A stretch of 57,446 nt of DNA from Phaeobacter sp. 22II1-1F12B (GCF_002210165.1 NZ_AQQP01000020.1:1-57446); one strand, 5' to 3'; numbered from the stretch's first letter, positions 8,687 to 17,613 are shown. Numbers and translations: made by a program. The notes: a model not told the origin generated them from the letters alone.

Positions 8687-10044
8687 TGGCGCGCGACCTG
8701 TCCTTTCTGTTTCCCGAGCTGATGCTGGCCTCCACTGTCGTGCTGATGCTGGTGGCCGAGATGCTGCGCGCGCCCCGTCTGGCGTTGGCGTTCGGGCTGA
8801 TCGGGCTGGGTCTGTCCACCGCGCTGACCCTTCCGCTGCTGGAGGCCGACACCACCGTCTTTGGCGGCACCTACCGCGTCGATCTGCTGTCCGGCTGGGC
8901 CAAGCTGATCCTGCTGCCAGGCACCGCGCTGGCGCTTCTGATGACGTGGGCCGAGATCGCCGGTAAGGACCGCGAGGGAAGTGTCTATACGCTGCTTTGC
9001 CTCGTGACGCTGGGGGCGGTGATGCTGGCAGGCGGTGGCGACATGATGCTGCTGGTCCTTGGCGTAGTGCTGACCGGACTGGGATCATTCGCAATGGTGG
9101 CCTGGCCGCGCGACGATGCGGCGACCGAGACGGCGATGAAATATCTGGTGTTCGGCGCCGTCACCGGATCGGTGATGATCTACGGGCTGACCTTCTGGTT
9201 CGGTGGTGCCGGATCGACGCTTTTTTCCGAGCTTGGTGCGCTTCAGGACAAGCCGCTGATCGCGCTGGCGGGGCTGGTCGCGGTGCTGATCGGGCTGGGC
9301 TACAAGGCGGCGCTGGTGCCGTTCCAGTTCTGGGCACCGGACGCCTATGACGGCGCGCCGGTCTCGGTCGCGGCGTTCCTGTCGGTCATCACCAAGGTTG
9401 CCGCGATCTTCGCCTTTGCGCAGGTGCTGCGCGATCTGCCGGTAGCCACCGGCTGGCCGTTCGTCGTCGCGCTGATCGCGGCGGTGACGATGACATTCGG
9501 CTATCTGGCGGCGCTGGTGCAGACCAATGTCGTGCGGCTGCTGGCCTATTCCTCGGTGGCGCAGGCGGGCTATTTCATGCTGGGGATCGTGGCGCTTGGC
9601 ACCAGCCCGCTGGCGCTGCCTTCGGTGATCGTGTTCGGCGCGGCCTATGTGGCGATGAACCTTGGAGCCTTTGCAGTCATAGTGATCGCGGGCCGCAATC
9701 TGGACGACTTCAAGGGCTTCGGCCGCGCGCGCCCATTGATCGGTGTGGCGATGGTCGTGTTCCTGCTGTCGCTGACCGGTATTCCGCCGCTCTTCGGCTT
9801 TGTCGGCAAGGTGCTGCTGTTCGGAGCCGCGATCGAGGCGGGCTATCTTTGGCTGGCGGTGATCGGGATCCTTAACAGCGTGCTGGCGCTGGCGGTCTAT
9901 CTGCGCATCGTGGTGCCGATGTATCAGGCGCGCGATGGCGAAGCGGTTCGGGCAGAGGTCGCGCTGCCGTTGTTGGTTGTGCTAGGTGCGACCGCGTTGG
10001 TCACGGCGCTGATGGGGCTGTTCGCGGGAGTGTTTCCCGGGTGA
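8686..10044 (+). CDS. nuoN: NADH-quinone oxidoreductase subunit N-like (antiporter-type) protein
   Basis: A 452-residue NuoN/ND2-family protein; the start ATG overlaps the nuoM TAA (taATG). GYKAALVPFQFWAPDAYDGAPVSVAAFLSVITKVAAIFAF contains the conserved TM7 and TM8 lysines. In TM5 the usual ELxSLxxY glutamate segment instead reads GVVLTGLGSFAMVAW, so the acidic partner of the lysine appears to be lost. It is slightly shorter than typical NuoN (about 480). It closes the operon, and no subunit for NADH or ferredoxin follows. Confidence 0.92.
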   Translation: MARDLSFLFPELMLASTVVLMLVAEMLRAPRLALAFGLIGLGLSTALTLPLLEADTTVFGGTYRVDLLSGWAKLILLPGTALALLMTWAEIAGKDREGSVYTLLCLVTLGAVMLAGGGDMMLLVLGVVLTGLGSFAMVAWPRDDAATETAMKYLVFGAVTGSVMIYGLTFWFGGAGSTLFSELGALQDKPLIALAGLVAVLIGLGYKAALVPFQFWAPDAYDGAPVSVAAFLSVITKVAAIFAFAQVLRDLPVATGWPFVVALIAAVTMTFGYLAALVQTNVVRLLAYSSVAQAGYFMLGIVALGTSPLALPSVIVFGAAYVAMNLGAFAVIVIAGRNLDDFKGFGRARPLIGVAMVVFLLSLTGIPPLFGFVGKVLLFGAAIEAGYLWLAVIGILNSVLALAVYLRIVVPMYQARDGEAVRAEVALPLLVVLGATALVTALMGLFAGVFPG

Positions 10045-10093
10045 CTTAAAGCGCGGTTTTGTGCCAGTCGGTCAAAGTGGTGATCTTGCTATC

Positions 10094-10453
10094 CTAGCCT
10101 GCCAGCGGCTCGGCCATTCGCTCCGCATTCCCGGAATTAAGCAGCGTCTCGATATCACCATAAGCGCGGCGGGTGGTCACGGCCCCAGCCGCGATACAGT
10201 GGCGCTTTAGACCGAATTCAAGTGTGCCGATCGACTTTCCGAATTCAGGCCGGATCACCAGATCCGCCTGCGCGAACCGCAACCGTGCATGTTCATACTG
10301 GCAGACTTCTATCGATCGCAGCATCGCCTGCATCCCGTTTTTCGGGCCAATGGTGTTTTCGCGCTGGCTTGGGTCGACGGCAATCACGATCTCGGCACTT
10401 GTAGCCCTCGCAACGTCGACCGGCGCTATGTCTGCGTAAGCCCCGTTGTCGCG
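10094..10453 (-). pseudogene. C-terminal fragment of a patatin-like phospholipase
   Basis: Read on the minus strand, an open frame begins RDNGAYADIAPVDVARATSAEIVIAVDPSQ, the DGG-type catalytic aspartate region plus following strand of patatin-like phospholipases, and continues about 95 residues to a stop at 10094. The N-terminal half with the GxSxG serine is absent: the frame is interrupted at about 10454 where the insertion element begins. It is therefore a truncated, non-functional remnant. Confidence 0.7.
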
Positions 10454-10455
10454 TA

Positions 10456-10490
10456 GCCCTTAATTGGGCTCTGCCTCACTTTGTGTGGCG
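10456..10490 (+). repeat. Left terminal inverted repeat of the ISL3 element
   Basis: It starts GCCCTTAATTGGGCTCTGCC and ends TGTGTGGCG. Compared with the reverse complement of 12131-12165 there are about four mismatches in 35 bases. Similarity may extend eight more bases outward (TGTCGCGT). Confidence 0.8.
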
Positions 10491-10528
10491 CAACTATCCT
10501 GAAGCTGGAAAATTCAGGAGGGATAGTC

Positions 10529-12145
10529 ATGACTTCGAAGCACCATTGGTCGCCCGGGGGCGAAGTTTCGGTTCAAAGCGTCGAGCGAAATGATTCCGGC
10601 GGGTGGATTGTATTGGGCAATCTGACACCAAACGGCATTTGCCCGGACTGTGGATTACATTCACGTCGACGTCACGGCTGGCGGCGCCGGCGACTGCAGG
10701 ATTATCCCGCCCATGGAGATGGTGTTACGGTTGATCTCGCGGTTTGCCGTTGGCGATGTTTGGCGCCCGATTGCCCACGTCGAACTTTCTCGGACCAGAT
10801 CGCCTCTATTGCGCGTCCATATGCACGGCGCACCTCGCGTGTCGGAGGGATTGTCAGGCATCTGGGGCATGCGACCGGCGGACGGCCTGCCGAGCGGCTC
10901 TTGCACCGTTTGGGCCTTGGGGTCAGCGATGACACGGTGCTCAGGCAGCTGAAGAAACGTGCTCAAGACACCTCCGCGCCGCCGACAGTCATTGGCATCG
11001 ACGACTGGAGCTGGCGGAAGTCGCAAACCTACGGCACGATCATTGTCGATCTGGAGCGTCGCGTGGTGATCGATGTTCTCGAGGATCGAGATGTCGTCAC
11101 TTGCACCAACTGGCTGAAGCGACATCCCGAAGTAGAAGTGATCAGCAGAGATCGCTGCGGTCTCTACGCCCAGGCTGCCCAGCAAGGGGCGCCGCAGGCG
11201 AAGCAAGTCGCTGACCGGTTCCATATCGTGCAAAACCTGCGGCAGGCCATCGAGGAGCAAATGAACCTTCACGGCCGTGCGACCGGCAGGGCACTGCTGT
11301 CCGACGCCGACAACTTAGCCGCCGCCGGCAGCCTTCTGAAGTCACGCCTTGCGCACAGGACTTCTCGGGAAGAGATTTTCGCCACCATTCATGCGCTCCG
11401 AAATCAGGGCCTGTCCTGCAACGAGATCGGGCGACGAACGGGGTTCCCGCGTCGTAGCATCGCGAAATGGCTGCAGACCGAAACACCACCCGACCGCAGG
11501 CGGGCTGCTTTGAAGCCGACTTCGCCGTGGTACTTTGAAGAGTTCCTGCGCCAAAGCTGGAAGGACGGCATTCGAACTGGCAGCGCCCTTTTCCGTCTGA
11601 TCCAAGAGCGTGGTTACGACGGAAGTCAGTCGCATTTGCAGCGGTTGCTGGCGGGTTGGCGCAGAGCCGAACAGCAAGCGAACGACCCCAAGGTAGAGCA
11701 CGAAATCCTTAAGCCAGTCCGGGACCCGGAAACGGGGCACGCGATCTCCCCGGTCATCGCGGCCGCGCTGTGCATCAAACCGCGCGGAAAGCTCACCTCG
11801 GATCAGGCGCGGAAAGTCGACGCGCTCAAGGTCGGCTCTCCCGCTTTTGCCACGATGCGCAGCCTAGCCATGCGGTTCAACGGTATCCTGCGTAGCCGCG
11901 AAGCAGACCCGCTCCCTGCATGGATTGACGCCGCGATCGAAACCGATCTGGCGCCTATCGTGCGCTTTGCCCGCACATTGAATCGGGACTTCGATGCTGT
12001 CAAAAACGCCATCGAGATGCCTTGGAGCAACGGCCAAGCAGAAGGTCAGATCAATCGTCTGAAGACCCTCAAACGCGCCATGTATGGCCGAGCCGGTCCA
12101 GAATTGTTGCGCGCGAGAATGCTACCGTTCCGCCACACAGATTGA
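10529..12145 (+). CDS. ISL3-family transposase
   Basis: A 538-residue DDE transposase. The N-terminal zinc-finger (CPDCGLHSRRRHGW ... CLAPDCPRRTF) is followed by a helix-turn-helix region. The catalytic acids lie in GIDDWSWRK, in VISRDRCGLYAQAA and in NGQAEGQINRLKTLKRAMYGRAG near the C-terminus, the standard ISL3 order. The ATG at 10529 is chosen because AGGAGGGA precedes it. The gene looks intact and ends inside the right inverted repeat zone. Confidence 0.93.
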   Translation: MTSKHHWSPGGEVSVQSVERNDSGGWIVLGNLTPNGICPDCGLHSRRRHGWRRRRLQDYPAHGDGVTVDLAVCRWRCLAPDCPRRTFSDQIASIARPYARRTSRVGGIVRHLGHATGGRPAERLLHRLGLGVSDDTVLRQLKKRAQDTSAPPTVIGIDDWSWRKSQTYGTIIVDLERRVVIDVLEDRDVVTCTNWLKRHPEVEVISRDRCGLYAQAAQQGAPQAKQVADRFHIVQNLRQAIEEQMNLHGRATGRALLSDADNLAAAGSLLKSRLAHRTSREEIFATIHALRNQGLSCNEIGRRTGFPRRSIAKWLQTETPPDRRRAALKPTSPWYFEEFLRQSWKDGIRTGSALFRLIQERGYDGSQSHLQRLLAGWRRAEQQANDPKVEHEILKPVRDPETGHAISPVIAAALCIKPRGKLTSDQARKVDALKVGSPAFATMRSLAMRFNGILRSREADPLPAWIDAAIETDLAPIVRFARTLNRDFDAVKNAIEMPWSNGQAEGQINRLKTLKRAMYGRAGPELLRARMLPFRHTD

Positions 12146-12165
12146 GGCAGAGCCGATTTAAGGGC
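12131..12165 (-). repeat. Right terminal inverted repeat of the ISL3 element
   Basis: CGCCACACAGATTGAGGCAG followed by AGCCGATTTAAGGGC, the inverted partner of 10456-10490. It overlaps the last codons of the transposase gene. Confidence 0.8.
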
Positions 12166-12261
12166 AACGCGACAGGAGATGATATAGCCGAAGATCAGCG
12201 CCCAGAGCGCCTTTCAGAGCATGCCCGCCCCGGTCGTGAATGCTTCGATTATCTGGCCCAT
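12166..12261 (-). pseudogene. N-terminal remnant of a permease (ArsP/DUF318-like)
   Basis: The minus strand from ATG 12261 reads MGQIIEAFTTGAGML, then TGA, then KALWALIFGYIISCRV, and is cut at the insertion sequence. The pattern TGAGMLWKALWALIFGYxIS is how I remember the start of DUF318/ArsP-type permeases, so the TGA would replace a Trp codon. The remnant is thus both truncated and interrupted by a nonsense codon. The family call rests on about 30 residues. Confidence 0.5.
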
Positions 12262-12330
12262 TCAGCCTAACCTTTTTTCGCAGTGATGCTTGACCTGCGC
12301 ACCTGTCGGGAGAACGGGACTGAGGGATGT

Positions 12331-12350
12331 AAAAAGGGCGCCCGCCTTTC
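12331..12350 (-). terminator. Possible terminator after the glutaredoxin-MauE gene
   Basis: Read on the minus strand, AAAGG-CGGGCGC-CCTTT forms a short GC-containing hairpin followed by further T residues, right at the stop codon of the upstream minus-strand gene. The stem is short, so it is only a moderate candidate. Confidence 0.4.
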
Positions 12351-13122
12351 AGCCGATCAGATACATCCTGATCGGCATCCAAATCCCCATGACCATCATC
12401 ATCAGGTTCTCTGTGAGCGAGACAAAGCCGAGCGGTACGTTGCTGTCGCCGCCGACGCAGGCGCATTTCAATTCACGCTTGTCGATATAGACCGCCTTGA
12501 AAACAGATACTGCGCCAACAGTGCCGATGAACAAGGCCACCGGTGCCGAAAGCCAGGTCAGCGCCCCAGCGACCATGAGGATACCTGCGAACGCCTCTCC
12601 GAACGGATAGATCTTGCCATATTGTACCCACCGACGCGCCAGCAGGTCGTAGTTCAGGAACATGGTCGAAAAGCTTTCGACATCCTGAAGTTTTTGTACC
12701 GCCAGAAAGCACATCGAGATCGAAATGAACCATTCCAGCCCGCGCAGGGTGAAAATGGTCTCGAAGCTGTACCACGACAAACCGAGCGCCATCAGGAACG
12801 CGACGGCAAAGATCGTGATCACCGGCTGGTAGGACGTGTCCGACCGTTCGTCTTCCGGCGCATCGATGCCGAAATGGACCCGAAGGTCGTCATATCCACC
12901 GATCCGCTCGTCCCCGATCTAGGTTTGCGGGGTGGTTTCGACGCCGTGCTCTTCCATGAACGCGTCGGTTTCCTCACACGTGGTCAGATGGTGGTCCTCA
13001 ACCTCATACCCTTGCCTCTCCAGCAAGTCTTTGGACTTGAGACCGTAGGGGCAGAGGTGGCTCGGCATGACCATGCGGTACAGCGTCGCCGACTGCGCTT
13101 GTGTGCTTGACTGGTGCTTCAT
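12349..13122 (-). pseudogene. Glutaredoxin-MauE/DoxX fusion broken by an in-frame amber codon
   Basis: From ATG 13122 the minus strand encodes a glutaredoxin-like domain (SHLCPYGLKSKDLLERQGYEV ... VETTPQT), then TAG, then in the same frame IGDERIGGYDDLRVHFGI and a MauE/DoxX-like membrane domain with four helices and KRELKCACVGGDSNVPLGF. The TAG falls where such proteins have an aromatic residue (PQTFI/PQTWI). The glutaredoxin site has a single Cys (CPYG). A GTG at 12820-12822 could still start the membrane half (157 residues). The ATG sits one base after the DUF305 stop, so the two share an operon. Confidence 0.75.
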
Positions 13123-13123
13123 G

Positions 13124-13993
13124 TCATGCCCCGCAACTGTAGAATCCCCGGAATCCGGCGGTCAGACCGGCATCGAGCTCGATCGTCAGAGTCGCATCGA
13201 CCGGTTCGGTACCTGCGGTTTCGAGCGCAGCACCGTCTTGGGGAACGCCAAGGCGGATCGACAGGCCTTCTGTGCCCAATTCGCCGGCTGCATTCTGTTC
13301 GACCCGGACGAGATCGCCGCTCAGCTTGACGAGCCCGACGGCTGCGCCATCGACCTCACCCAATGCCAGTGAGGCCGGACTGCCGGTTGTATAGTTGAAT
13401 GTGCACGCCGCGCCATTCGGCAGAAGCTGCGCGATATCCTCCTTCGTCAGGAAGCCGGGGTCGAGCACCGCGACGTTTGCTGTTGACAGGGCTTGATCCA
13501 AGCTCACGATACGGGGGCTCTCGACACTTGCAGTCTCGGATGCGTCGCCGGATGCATCGATATCGTTGATCAGATAGCGCATCTCCGCGATTTCCTTGTC
13601 TTGCGCATAGATGATCTCGTCCGCGAGCTTGCGCACGCGCGGATCCGAGATATCGGCGCGGCTCGATGTCATGATCGCGATCGAATGGTGTGGGATCATC
13701 GCGCGCATGTAGCTGGTATCGCCCACCGTGACCTGGCTTCGTACGAGCCAGAGCGAGGCGGCGAACACGACGACGGCACCGCTGAAAATAGCGGCATTTA
13801 CGGTCTTGCTCGAATACATTGAGAGCATGAAGGCCAACATGATGATCGCCATCGTCGCGCCCATCAACAGCGCCATATAGGCTCGGGTTTCGGACCAGAA
13901 AACATGGGTCAGAAGATAGGTGTTGAGATACATCAGCCCGAACATCACGACCGTCGAGGTCGCGATCATGGCGGCAAATCTCCAATATGACAT
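13124..13993 (-). CDS. DUF305 membrane-anchored protein, probable copper binding
   Basis: A 289-residue protein. Three to four N-terminal membrane segments (to about residue 85) are followed by a DUF305 segment YMRAMIPHHSIAIMTSSRADI with the conserved MIPHH motif, helix KLADEIIYAQDKEIAEM, then a C-terminal region of about 120 residues that I do not recognise. DUF305 proteins include periplasmic copper binders such as CopM, with His/Met ligands. AAGGAGC precedes the ATG. A CueR-type operator lies just upstream (14033-14063), so copper induction is likely. The glutaredoxin-MauE pseudogene follows directly. Confidence 0.85.
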   Translation of the reverse strand: MSYWRFAAMIATSTVVMFGLMYLNTYLLTHVFWSETRAYMALLMGATMAIIMLAFMLSMYSSKTVNAAIFSGAVVVFAASLWLVRSQVTVGDTSYMRAMIPHHSIAIMTSSRADISDPRVRKLADEIIYAQDKEIAEMRYLINDIDASGDASETASVESPRIVSLDQALSTANVAVLDPGFLTKEDIAQLLPNGAACTFNYTTGSPASLALGEVDGAAVGLVKLSGDLVRVEQNAAGELGTEGLSIRLGVPQDGAALETAGTEPVDATLTIELDAGLTAGFRGFYSCGA

Positions 13994-14032
13994 GACGTGC
14001 TCCTTTCGCTTGTTCCATCCCCGTTCAGAACA

Positions 14033-14063
14033 TCAACAACCTTCCAGCGATGGAGGGTTCCAA
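14033..14063 (-). promoter_or_regulatory. CueR-type promoter/operator of the DUF305 gene
   Basis: On the minus strand TTGGAA is followed by the dyad ACCCTCC-ATCGCT-GGAAGGT and then TGTTGA, giving a -35/-10 spacing of about 19 bases, the long spacing typical of MerR/CueR-controlled promoters. The dyad matches the one before copA in this window (CTTCC...GGAAG core). It lies about 40 bases before the DUF305 start. Confidence 0.6.
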
Positions 14064-14092
14064 CTCTTTTGGGATGAGGGTTTGTGGCGCTC

Positions 14093-14509
14093 CTAATCCA
14101 TCTTTCTCGTGACCACGAGGAAGATTGTAGAGGCCGAGCAGCTGATGAGGAGAAAGCCATTCAGGGCCTCGATGCCGGCAAGAAAGCGCAAATGACCCGT
14201 GGGATAAATATCGCCAAGCCCCAGAGAGGAGTAATTGACGACGGAAAAGTAGAAAACATCCATGAATGAATCGACGTTATCTTGAGCGAAACCGCCAATA
14301 CCTAAGAACTCGCCGAAACTGAAACCCAGTGCGTAAAGCCCGGCTTCACCTATGTGGGCGGTCGCGAGTGTATAGAGGGCAAATAAGAGGCGGCTTGATT
14401 GTGTGAATGGAGTGCGTTTGGTGGCCGTCATGACGAAACTCATCGCACGGACATGCACAAGTCCGCTCAAACCGAAGAGCACAATCGCAAAGAGGATCGC
14501 CCAAGCCAA
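14093..14509 (-). CDS. Two-TM ion channel family protein
   Basis: A small membrane protein of about 138 residues with a pore signature YFSVVNYSSLGLGDIYPTGH between two hydrophobic segments and a final helix GIEALNGFLLISCSASTIFLV. This is the fold of bacterial two-TM potassium-channel-like proteins; the filter reads SLGLGD rather than TVGYGD. The TTG at 14509 is preferred because GTAGGGTG lies before it and the only upstream ATG (14590) would put 70 bases inside the preceding cueR gene. It is downstream of cueR on the same strand. Confidence 0.75.
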   Translation of the reverse strand: MAWAILFAIVLFGLSGLVHVRAMSFVMTATKRTPFTQSSRLLFALYTLATAHIGEAGLYALGFSFGEFLGIGGFAQDNVDSFMDVFYFSVVNYSSLGLGDIYPTGHLRFLAGIEALNGFLLISCSASTIFLVVTRKMD

Positions 14510-14520
14510 ACGCTCGCACC

Positions 14521-14943
14521 CTACAACGCAGTATTCTTGAGTTGTTCTTCGTCGCGGTGTTTCGTTGCCAAATCGGCGAGGATTGGGCAATCGGGGCGGT
14601 GATCCCCGGCACAGGCGTCCACTAGATGTGCTAGCGTCGCGCGCATTTCCTTCAGCTCCGCAATCTTGTCGTCGATCCGTTCAAGATGCTGCTCCGCGAT
14701 ATCCTTGACTTCGGCGCTGGCGCGTTTTTCGTCCTCGTACAGAGCAATAAGGTTGCGGCAGTCTTCAATGCTGAAGCCGAGCGCCCGGGAACGGCCGAGA
14801 AACGCGAGCTTGTGCGCATCGCTTTCACGGAATGTGCGATAGCCGTTCGTGCTGCGAAGAGGCTTCACAAGCCCGACATCCTCGTAGTATCGGATCGTCT
14901 TGGCTGGGAGGCCAGAAAGGGCGGCGACATCTCCAATATTCAT
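14521..14943 (-). CDS. cueR: CueR-like copper-responsive MerR regulator
   Basis: A 140-residue MerR-family regulator. The N-terminal winged helix-turn-helix reads MNIGDVAALSGLPAKTIRYY with EDVGLVKP. A dimerisation helix follows, then the metal loop CAGDHRPDC (C111 and C119, spaced CX7C), with Ser76 in the position of CueR Ser77. This is the Cu(I)/Ag(I)-type sensor pattern. AAGGAGAA precedes the ATG at 14943. It lies 13 bases after copA on the same strand, so copA and cueR are probably co-transcribed; 19-bp-spacer promoters for it to act on lie at 14033, 17504, 17559 and 21341. Confidence 0.93.
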   Translation of the reverse strand: MNIGDVAALSGLPAKTIRYYEDVGLVKPLRSTNGYRTFRESDAHKLAFLGRSRALGFSIEDCRNLIALYEDEKRASAEVKDIAEQHLERIDDKIAELKEMRATLAHLVDACAGDHRPDCPILADLATKHRDEEQLKNTAL

Positions 14944-14956
14944 GATCAGGTTCTCC

Positions 14957-17476
14957 TTATTCAGCGGCGACAGGGTTAGGGGATAGTAAGGTGGCCTCTT
15001 CACCACCGCGCGCTCTGGCTTCTTCCATGATGGGACGGACCCTGCGTAGCCGAAGGGCGTTGGTCAGCACGAAGACCGAACTCAGTGCCATGGCTCCGGC
15101 AGCCAGGACTGGCGAGAGCAACAAGCCGAACGTGGGGTAGAGCACACCCGCAGCCACCGGGATCAGCGCGACGTTGTAGCCGAACGCCCAGAACAGGTTC
15201 TGACGGATGTTGCGCATCGTGCGGCCTGATACTTCAAAAGCGTTGACCACGCCGCGCAGATCGCCCGACATCAGCACCACATCGGCGGATTCGATGGCCA
15301 CATCGGTTCCCGTGCCGATGGCGATACCGACATCCGCATGTGCCAGCGCGGGGGCGTCGTTAATGCCGTCGCCGACGAAGGCGATCCGTCGGCCCCCTTG
15401 GCGAAGCTCGTTTAGTGCGGCCACCTTTCCATCGGGCAGAACGCCGGCGATCACGTGGTCGATGCCGGTTTCGCGTGCGATGGCATCGGCTGTCTCGCGC
15501 TTGTCGCCGGTGATCATAGCGACCTCCAGCCCGAGGCGGTGCAGCGCGCCAATGGCGGCCGCGCTGGCGGGTTTGACCGGATCGGACACGCCGATGACCG
15601 CTGCAACCCTGCCATCCACCGCGGCAAACAATGCCGTGCGGCCCAGCACGGCCAAGCGGCCCTCCGCCTCGACCAGCGCCCCGATGCTCAGTCCTTCGCG
15701 GACCATCAGGCGATCTGCACCCACAAGCACCTCGTGGCCGGCAACCTTGGCCCGAACGCCGTAGCCCGTGATGGATTCGAAGCTCTCGACGTCGTGACGT
15801 GCCGCGTTCTCGGCCTGGGCCGCGCGCACGATGGCTTCGGCAATGGGATGCTCGGACTGCGTCTCGACCGCCGCCACCAGTGCCAGGATGTCGGCCCGGT
15901 CGACCCCGTCGGCCAGGACCATATCGGTCAGTTCGGGGCGCCCTTGGGTGACGGTGCCGGTTTTGTCGAGCGCGATAACATTCACCGACGTCAGTTGTTG
16001 TAGCGCGTCGCCTTTGCGGAAAAGCACGCCCATCTCGGCTGCGCGCCCAGTACCGACCATGATCGAGGTCGGCGTGGCCAGTCCCATGGCGCAGGGGCAG
16101 GCTATGATGAGAACCGAGACCCCGGCCACAAGCGCGTAGGACAGGGAGGGCGAGGGGCCGACCAGCAGCCAGACCAGAACGGTCAACGCGGCCAGTGCCA
16201 TGACCGCCGGCACGAACCACAGCGTGATCCGGTCCACCAGGCCCTGGATCGGCAACTTGGTGCCTTGCGCCTGCTCCACCATGCGAATGATTTGCGCGAG
16301 CGTCGTGTCGGCGCCGACACGTGTGGCGCGGAACTGGAAGCTGCCGGTGCCGTTGACGGTGCCGCCGGTGACCGGATCGCCCTCGGACTTGGAGACGGGA
16401 ACCGGCTCTCCGGTGATCATGCTCTCGTCGACGTGGGCGCTGCCTTGCGTGACCTCCCCATCCACCGCAATGCGTTCGCCGGGACGCACAACGAGGATGT
16501 CGCCGGTGCCGATCCGTTCGATGGCGACGTCTTGCGGCTCCCCGTCCACCAGAACCCGCGCGGTGCGGGCCTGAAGGCCAAGAAGCTTCTGGATCGCAGC
16601 ACCGGTGCGGCCCTTGGCGCGCGCCTCCATCCAGCGGCCCAGAAGGATCAGCACGACGATGACTGCCGCTGCCTCGAAATAAACGGCACGGGACGCCACG
16701 GGCAGCAGCGCAGGCGCAAAGAGCGCGGTAAGAGAATAGAGATAGGCTGCGCCGGTGCCGACGGCGACGAGGCTGTTCATGTCGGGCGCGCCCTTCAGAA
16801 GCGCGGGGAAACCCTTGGCGTAAAAGTGGCGTCCGGGCCAGAACAGCGTAACTGTCGTCAGTACGAACTGGATCATCCAACTTGTCTGGTGACCGATGGT
16901 GCGGCCGATCATCTCGTGCATCCCCGGCACCAGGTGTGCACCCATCTCGAGCAGGAAAACCGGCAGCGCCAATGTTGCCGCGAAGGCGGTCTTGCGGGCC
17001 AGATCGCGCGCTTCGCCTGCCTTGCGGGCGCTGTGCTCCTCGGGCAAGGCACTATCCGCCGGTTCAGCAGGGTAGCCGGCGTCTGTGGCAGCTTTCAGTA
17101 GAACGGAGATCTTCATCGCGCCCTCGACATAAGTCACGGTTGCGGTCTCGGAGGCGAGATTGACGTTGACCTCCAGAACGCCGGGCACTGCCGCCAGCGC
17201 CTTATCGACACGGCCGACGCAGGACGCGCAGGACATGGACGAGACGTTCAGGCGAATAGTCTGCGTCCGGACGGGATAGCCGGCCCGATCCAGCGCGTCG
17301 ATCAGCTCCGGTATCCGGGTTTCCGAGTCGATTCGGACCTGCGCAGTTTCGGCCGCAAGGTTCACATTGACTTCTTCGACCCCGGGCAGCGCCGAGAGCG
17401 CGCGCTCGACCCGACCGACACATGATGCGCAGGACATGTTCTGGACAGAGACCCGCAGGTCTTGTGTGACTGGCAT
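14957..17476 (-). CDS. copA: Cu(I)-exporting P1B-type ATPase CopA
   Basis: An 839-residue ATPase. Two N-terminal HMA domains carry CASC motifs (C16/C19 and C83/C86). Eight membrane helices, the transport motif [10 protein letters not shown], the phosphorylation site DKTGTVTQG, the SEHP motif of the nucleotide domain and [14 protein letters not shown] are all present, defining the P1B-1 copper(I) group. It would export Cu(I) from cytoplasm to periplasm. A CueR-type promoter lies at 17504-17534 and copZ is divergent across 137 bases. The tail [14 protein letters not shown] runs to within 13 bases of cueR. Confidence 0.97.
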   Translation of the reverse strand: MPVTQDLRVSVQNMSCASCVGRVERALSALPGVEEVNVNLAAETAQVRIDSETRIPELIDALDRAGYPVRTQTIRLNVSSMSCASCVGRVDKALAAVPGVLEVNVNLASETATVTYVEGAMKISVLLKAATDAGYPAEPADSALPEEHSARKAGEARDLARKTAFAATLALPVFLLEMGAHLVPGMHEMIGRTIGHQTSWMIQFVLTTVTLFWPGRHFYAKGFPALLKGAPDMNSLVAVGTGAAYLYSLTALFAPALLPVASRAVYFEAAAVIVVLILLGRWMEARAKGRTGAAIQKLLGLQARTARVLVDGEPQDVAIERIGTGDILVVRPGERIAVDGEVTQGSAHVDESMITGEPVPVSKSEGDPVTGGTVNGTGSFQFRATRVGADTTLAQIIRMVEQAQGTKLPIQGLVDRITLWFVPAVMALAALTVLVWLLVGPSPSLSYALVAGVSVLIIACPCAMGLATPTSIMVGTGRAAEMGVLFRKGDALQQLTSVNVIALDKTGTVTQGRPELTDMVLADGVDRADILALVAAVETQSEHPIAEAIVRAAQAENAARHDVESFESITGYGVRAKVAGHEVLVGADRLMVREGLSIGALVEAEGRLAVLGRTALFAAVDGRVAAVIGVSDPVKPASAAAIGALHRLGLEVAMITGDKRETADAIARETGIDHVIAGVLPDGKVAALNELRQGGRRIAFVGDGINDAPALAHADVGIAIGTGTDVAIESADVVLMSGDLRGVVNAFEVSGRTMRNIRQNLFWAFGYNVALIPVAAGVLYPTFGLLLSPVLAAGAMALSSVFVLTNALRLRRVRPIMEEARARGGEEATLLSPNPVAAE

Positions 17477-17503
17477 GAGCGTCTCCTTCGTCTCTGGGTA
17501 AGA

Positions 17504-17534
17504 TATCTAGGGCTTCCACCAACTGGAAGGTCAA
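17504..17534 (-). promoter_or_regulatory. CueR promoter/operator of copA
   Basis: On the minus strand TTGACC, a 19-base spacer holding the dyad CTTCC-AGTTGGT-GGAAG, then TAGATA. The 19-base spacer centred on a GGAAG dyad is the classical CueR/MerR promoter form. It sits 28 bases before the copA start codon. Confidence 0.8.
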
Positions 17535-17558
17535 GCTTTTCAGAATATTTTTTTGCCC

Positions 17559-17590
17559 TTGACCTTCCTCCGCTGGAAGCGCCCACCTGA
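17559..17590 (+). promoter_or_regulatory. CueR-type operator before copZ
   Basis: TTGACC at 17559-17564 followed by the dyad CTTCC-TCCGCT-GGAAG. The -10 element is not clear (CACCTG or ACCTGA at the expected place), so the promoter is weaker or differently spaced than that of copA. It faces the copZ gene. Confidence 0.6.
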
Positions 17591-17613
17591 AGATAAGAGA
17601 GAAGGAGACGTAT

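Larger units (their letters stand above)
10456..12165 (+). mobile_element. ISL3-family insertion sequence
   Basis: About 1.71 kb bounded by 35-bp imperfect inverted repeats (10456-10490 and 12131-12165) whose core is GGCTCTGCCTCA, typical of ISL3 elements, around one transposase gene. I see no 8-bp direct target duplication. The left flank GTCGCGTA and the right flank AACGCGAC are instead nearly inverted copies. The element separates a patatin C-terminal fragment from an unrelated permease N-terminal fragment, pointing to IS-associated rearrangement. Confidence 0.88.
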
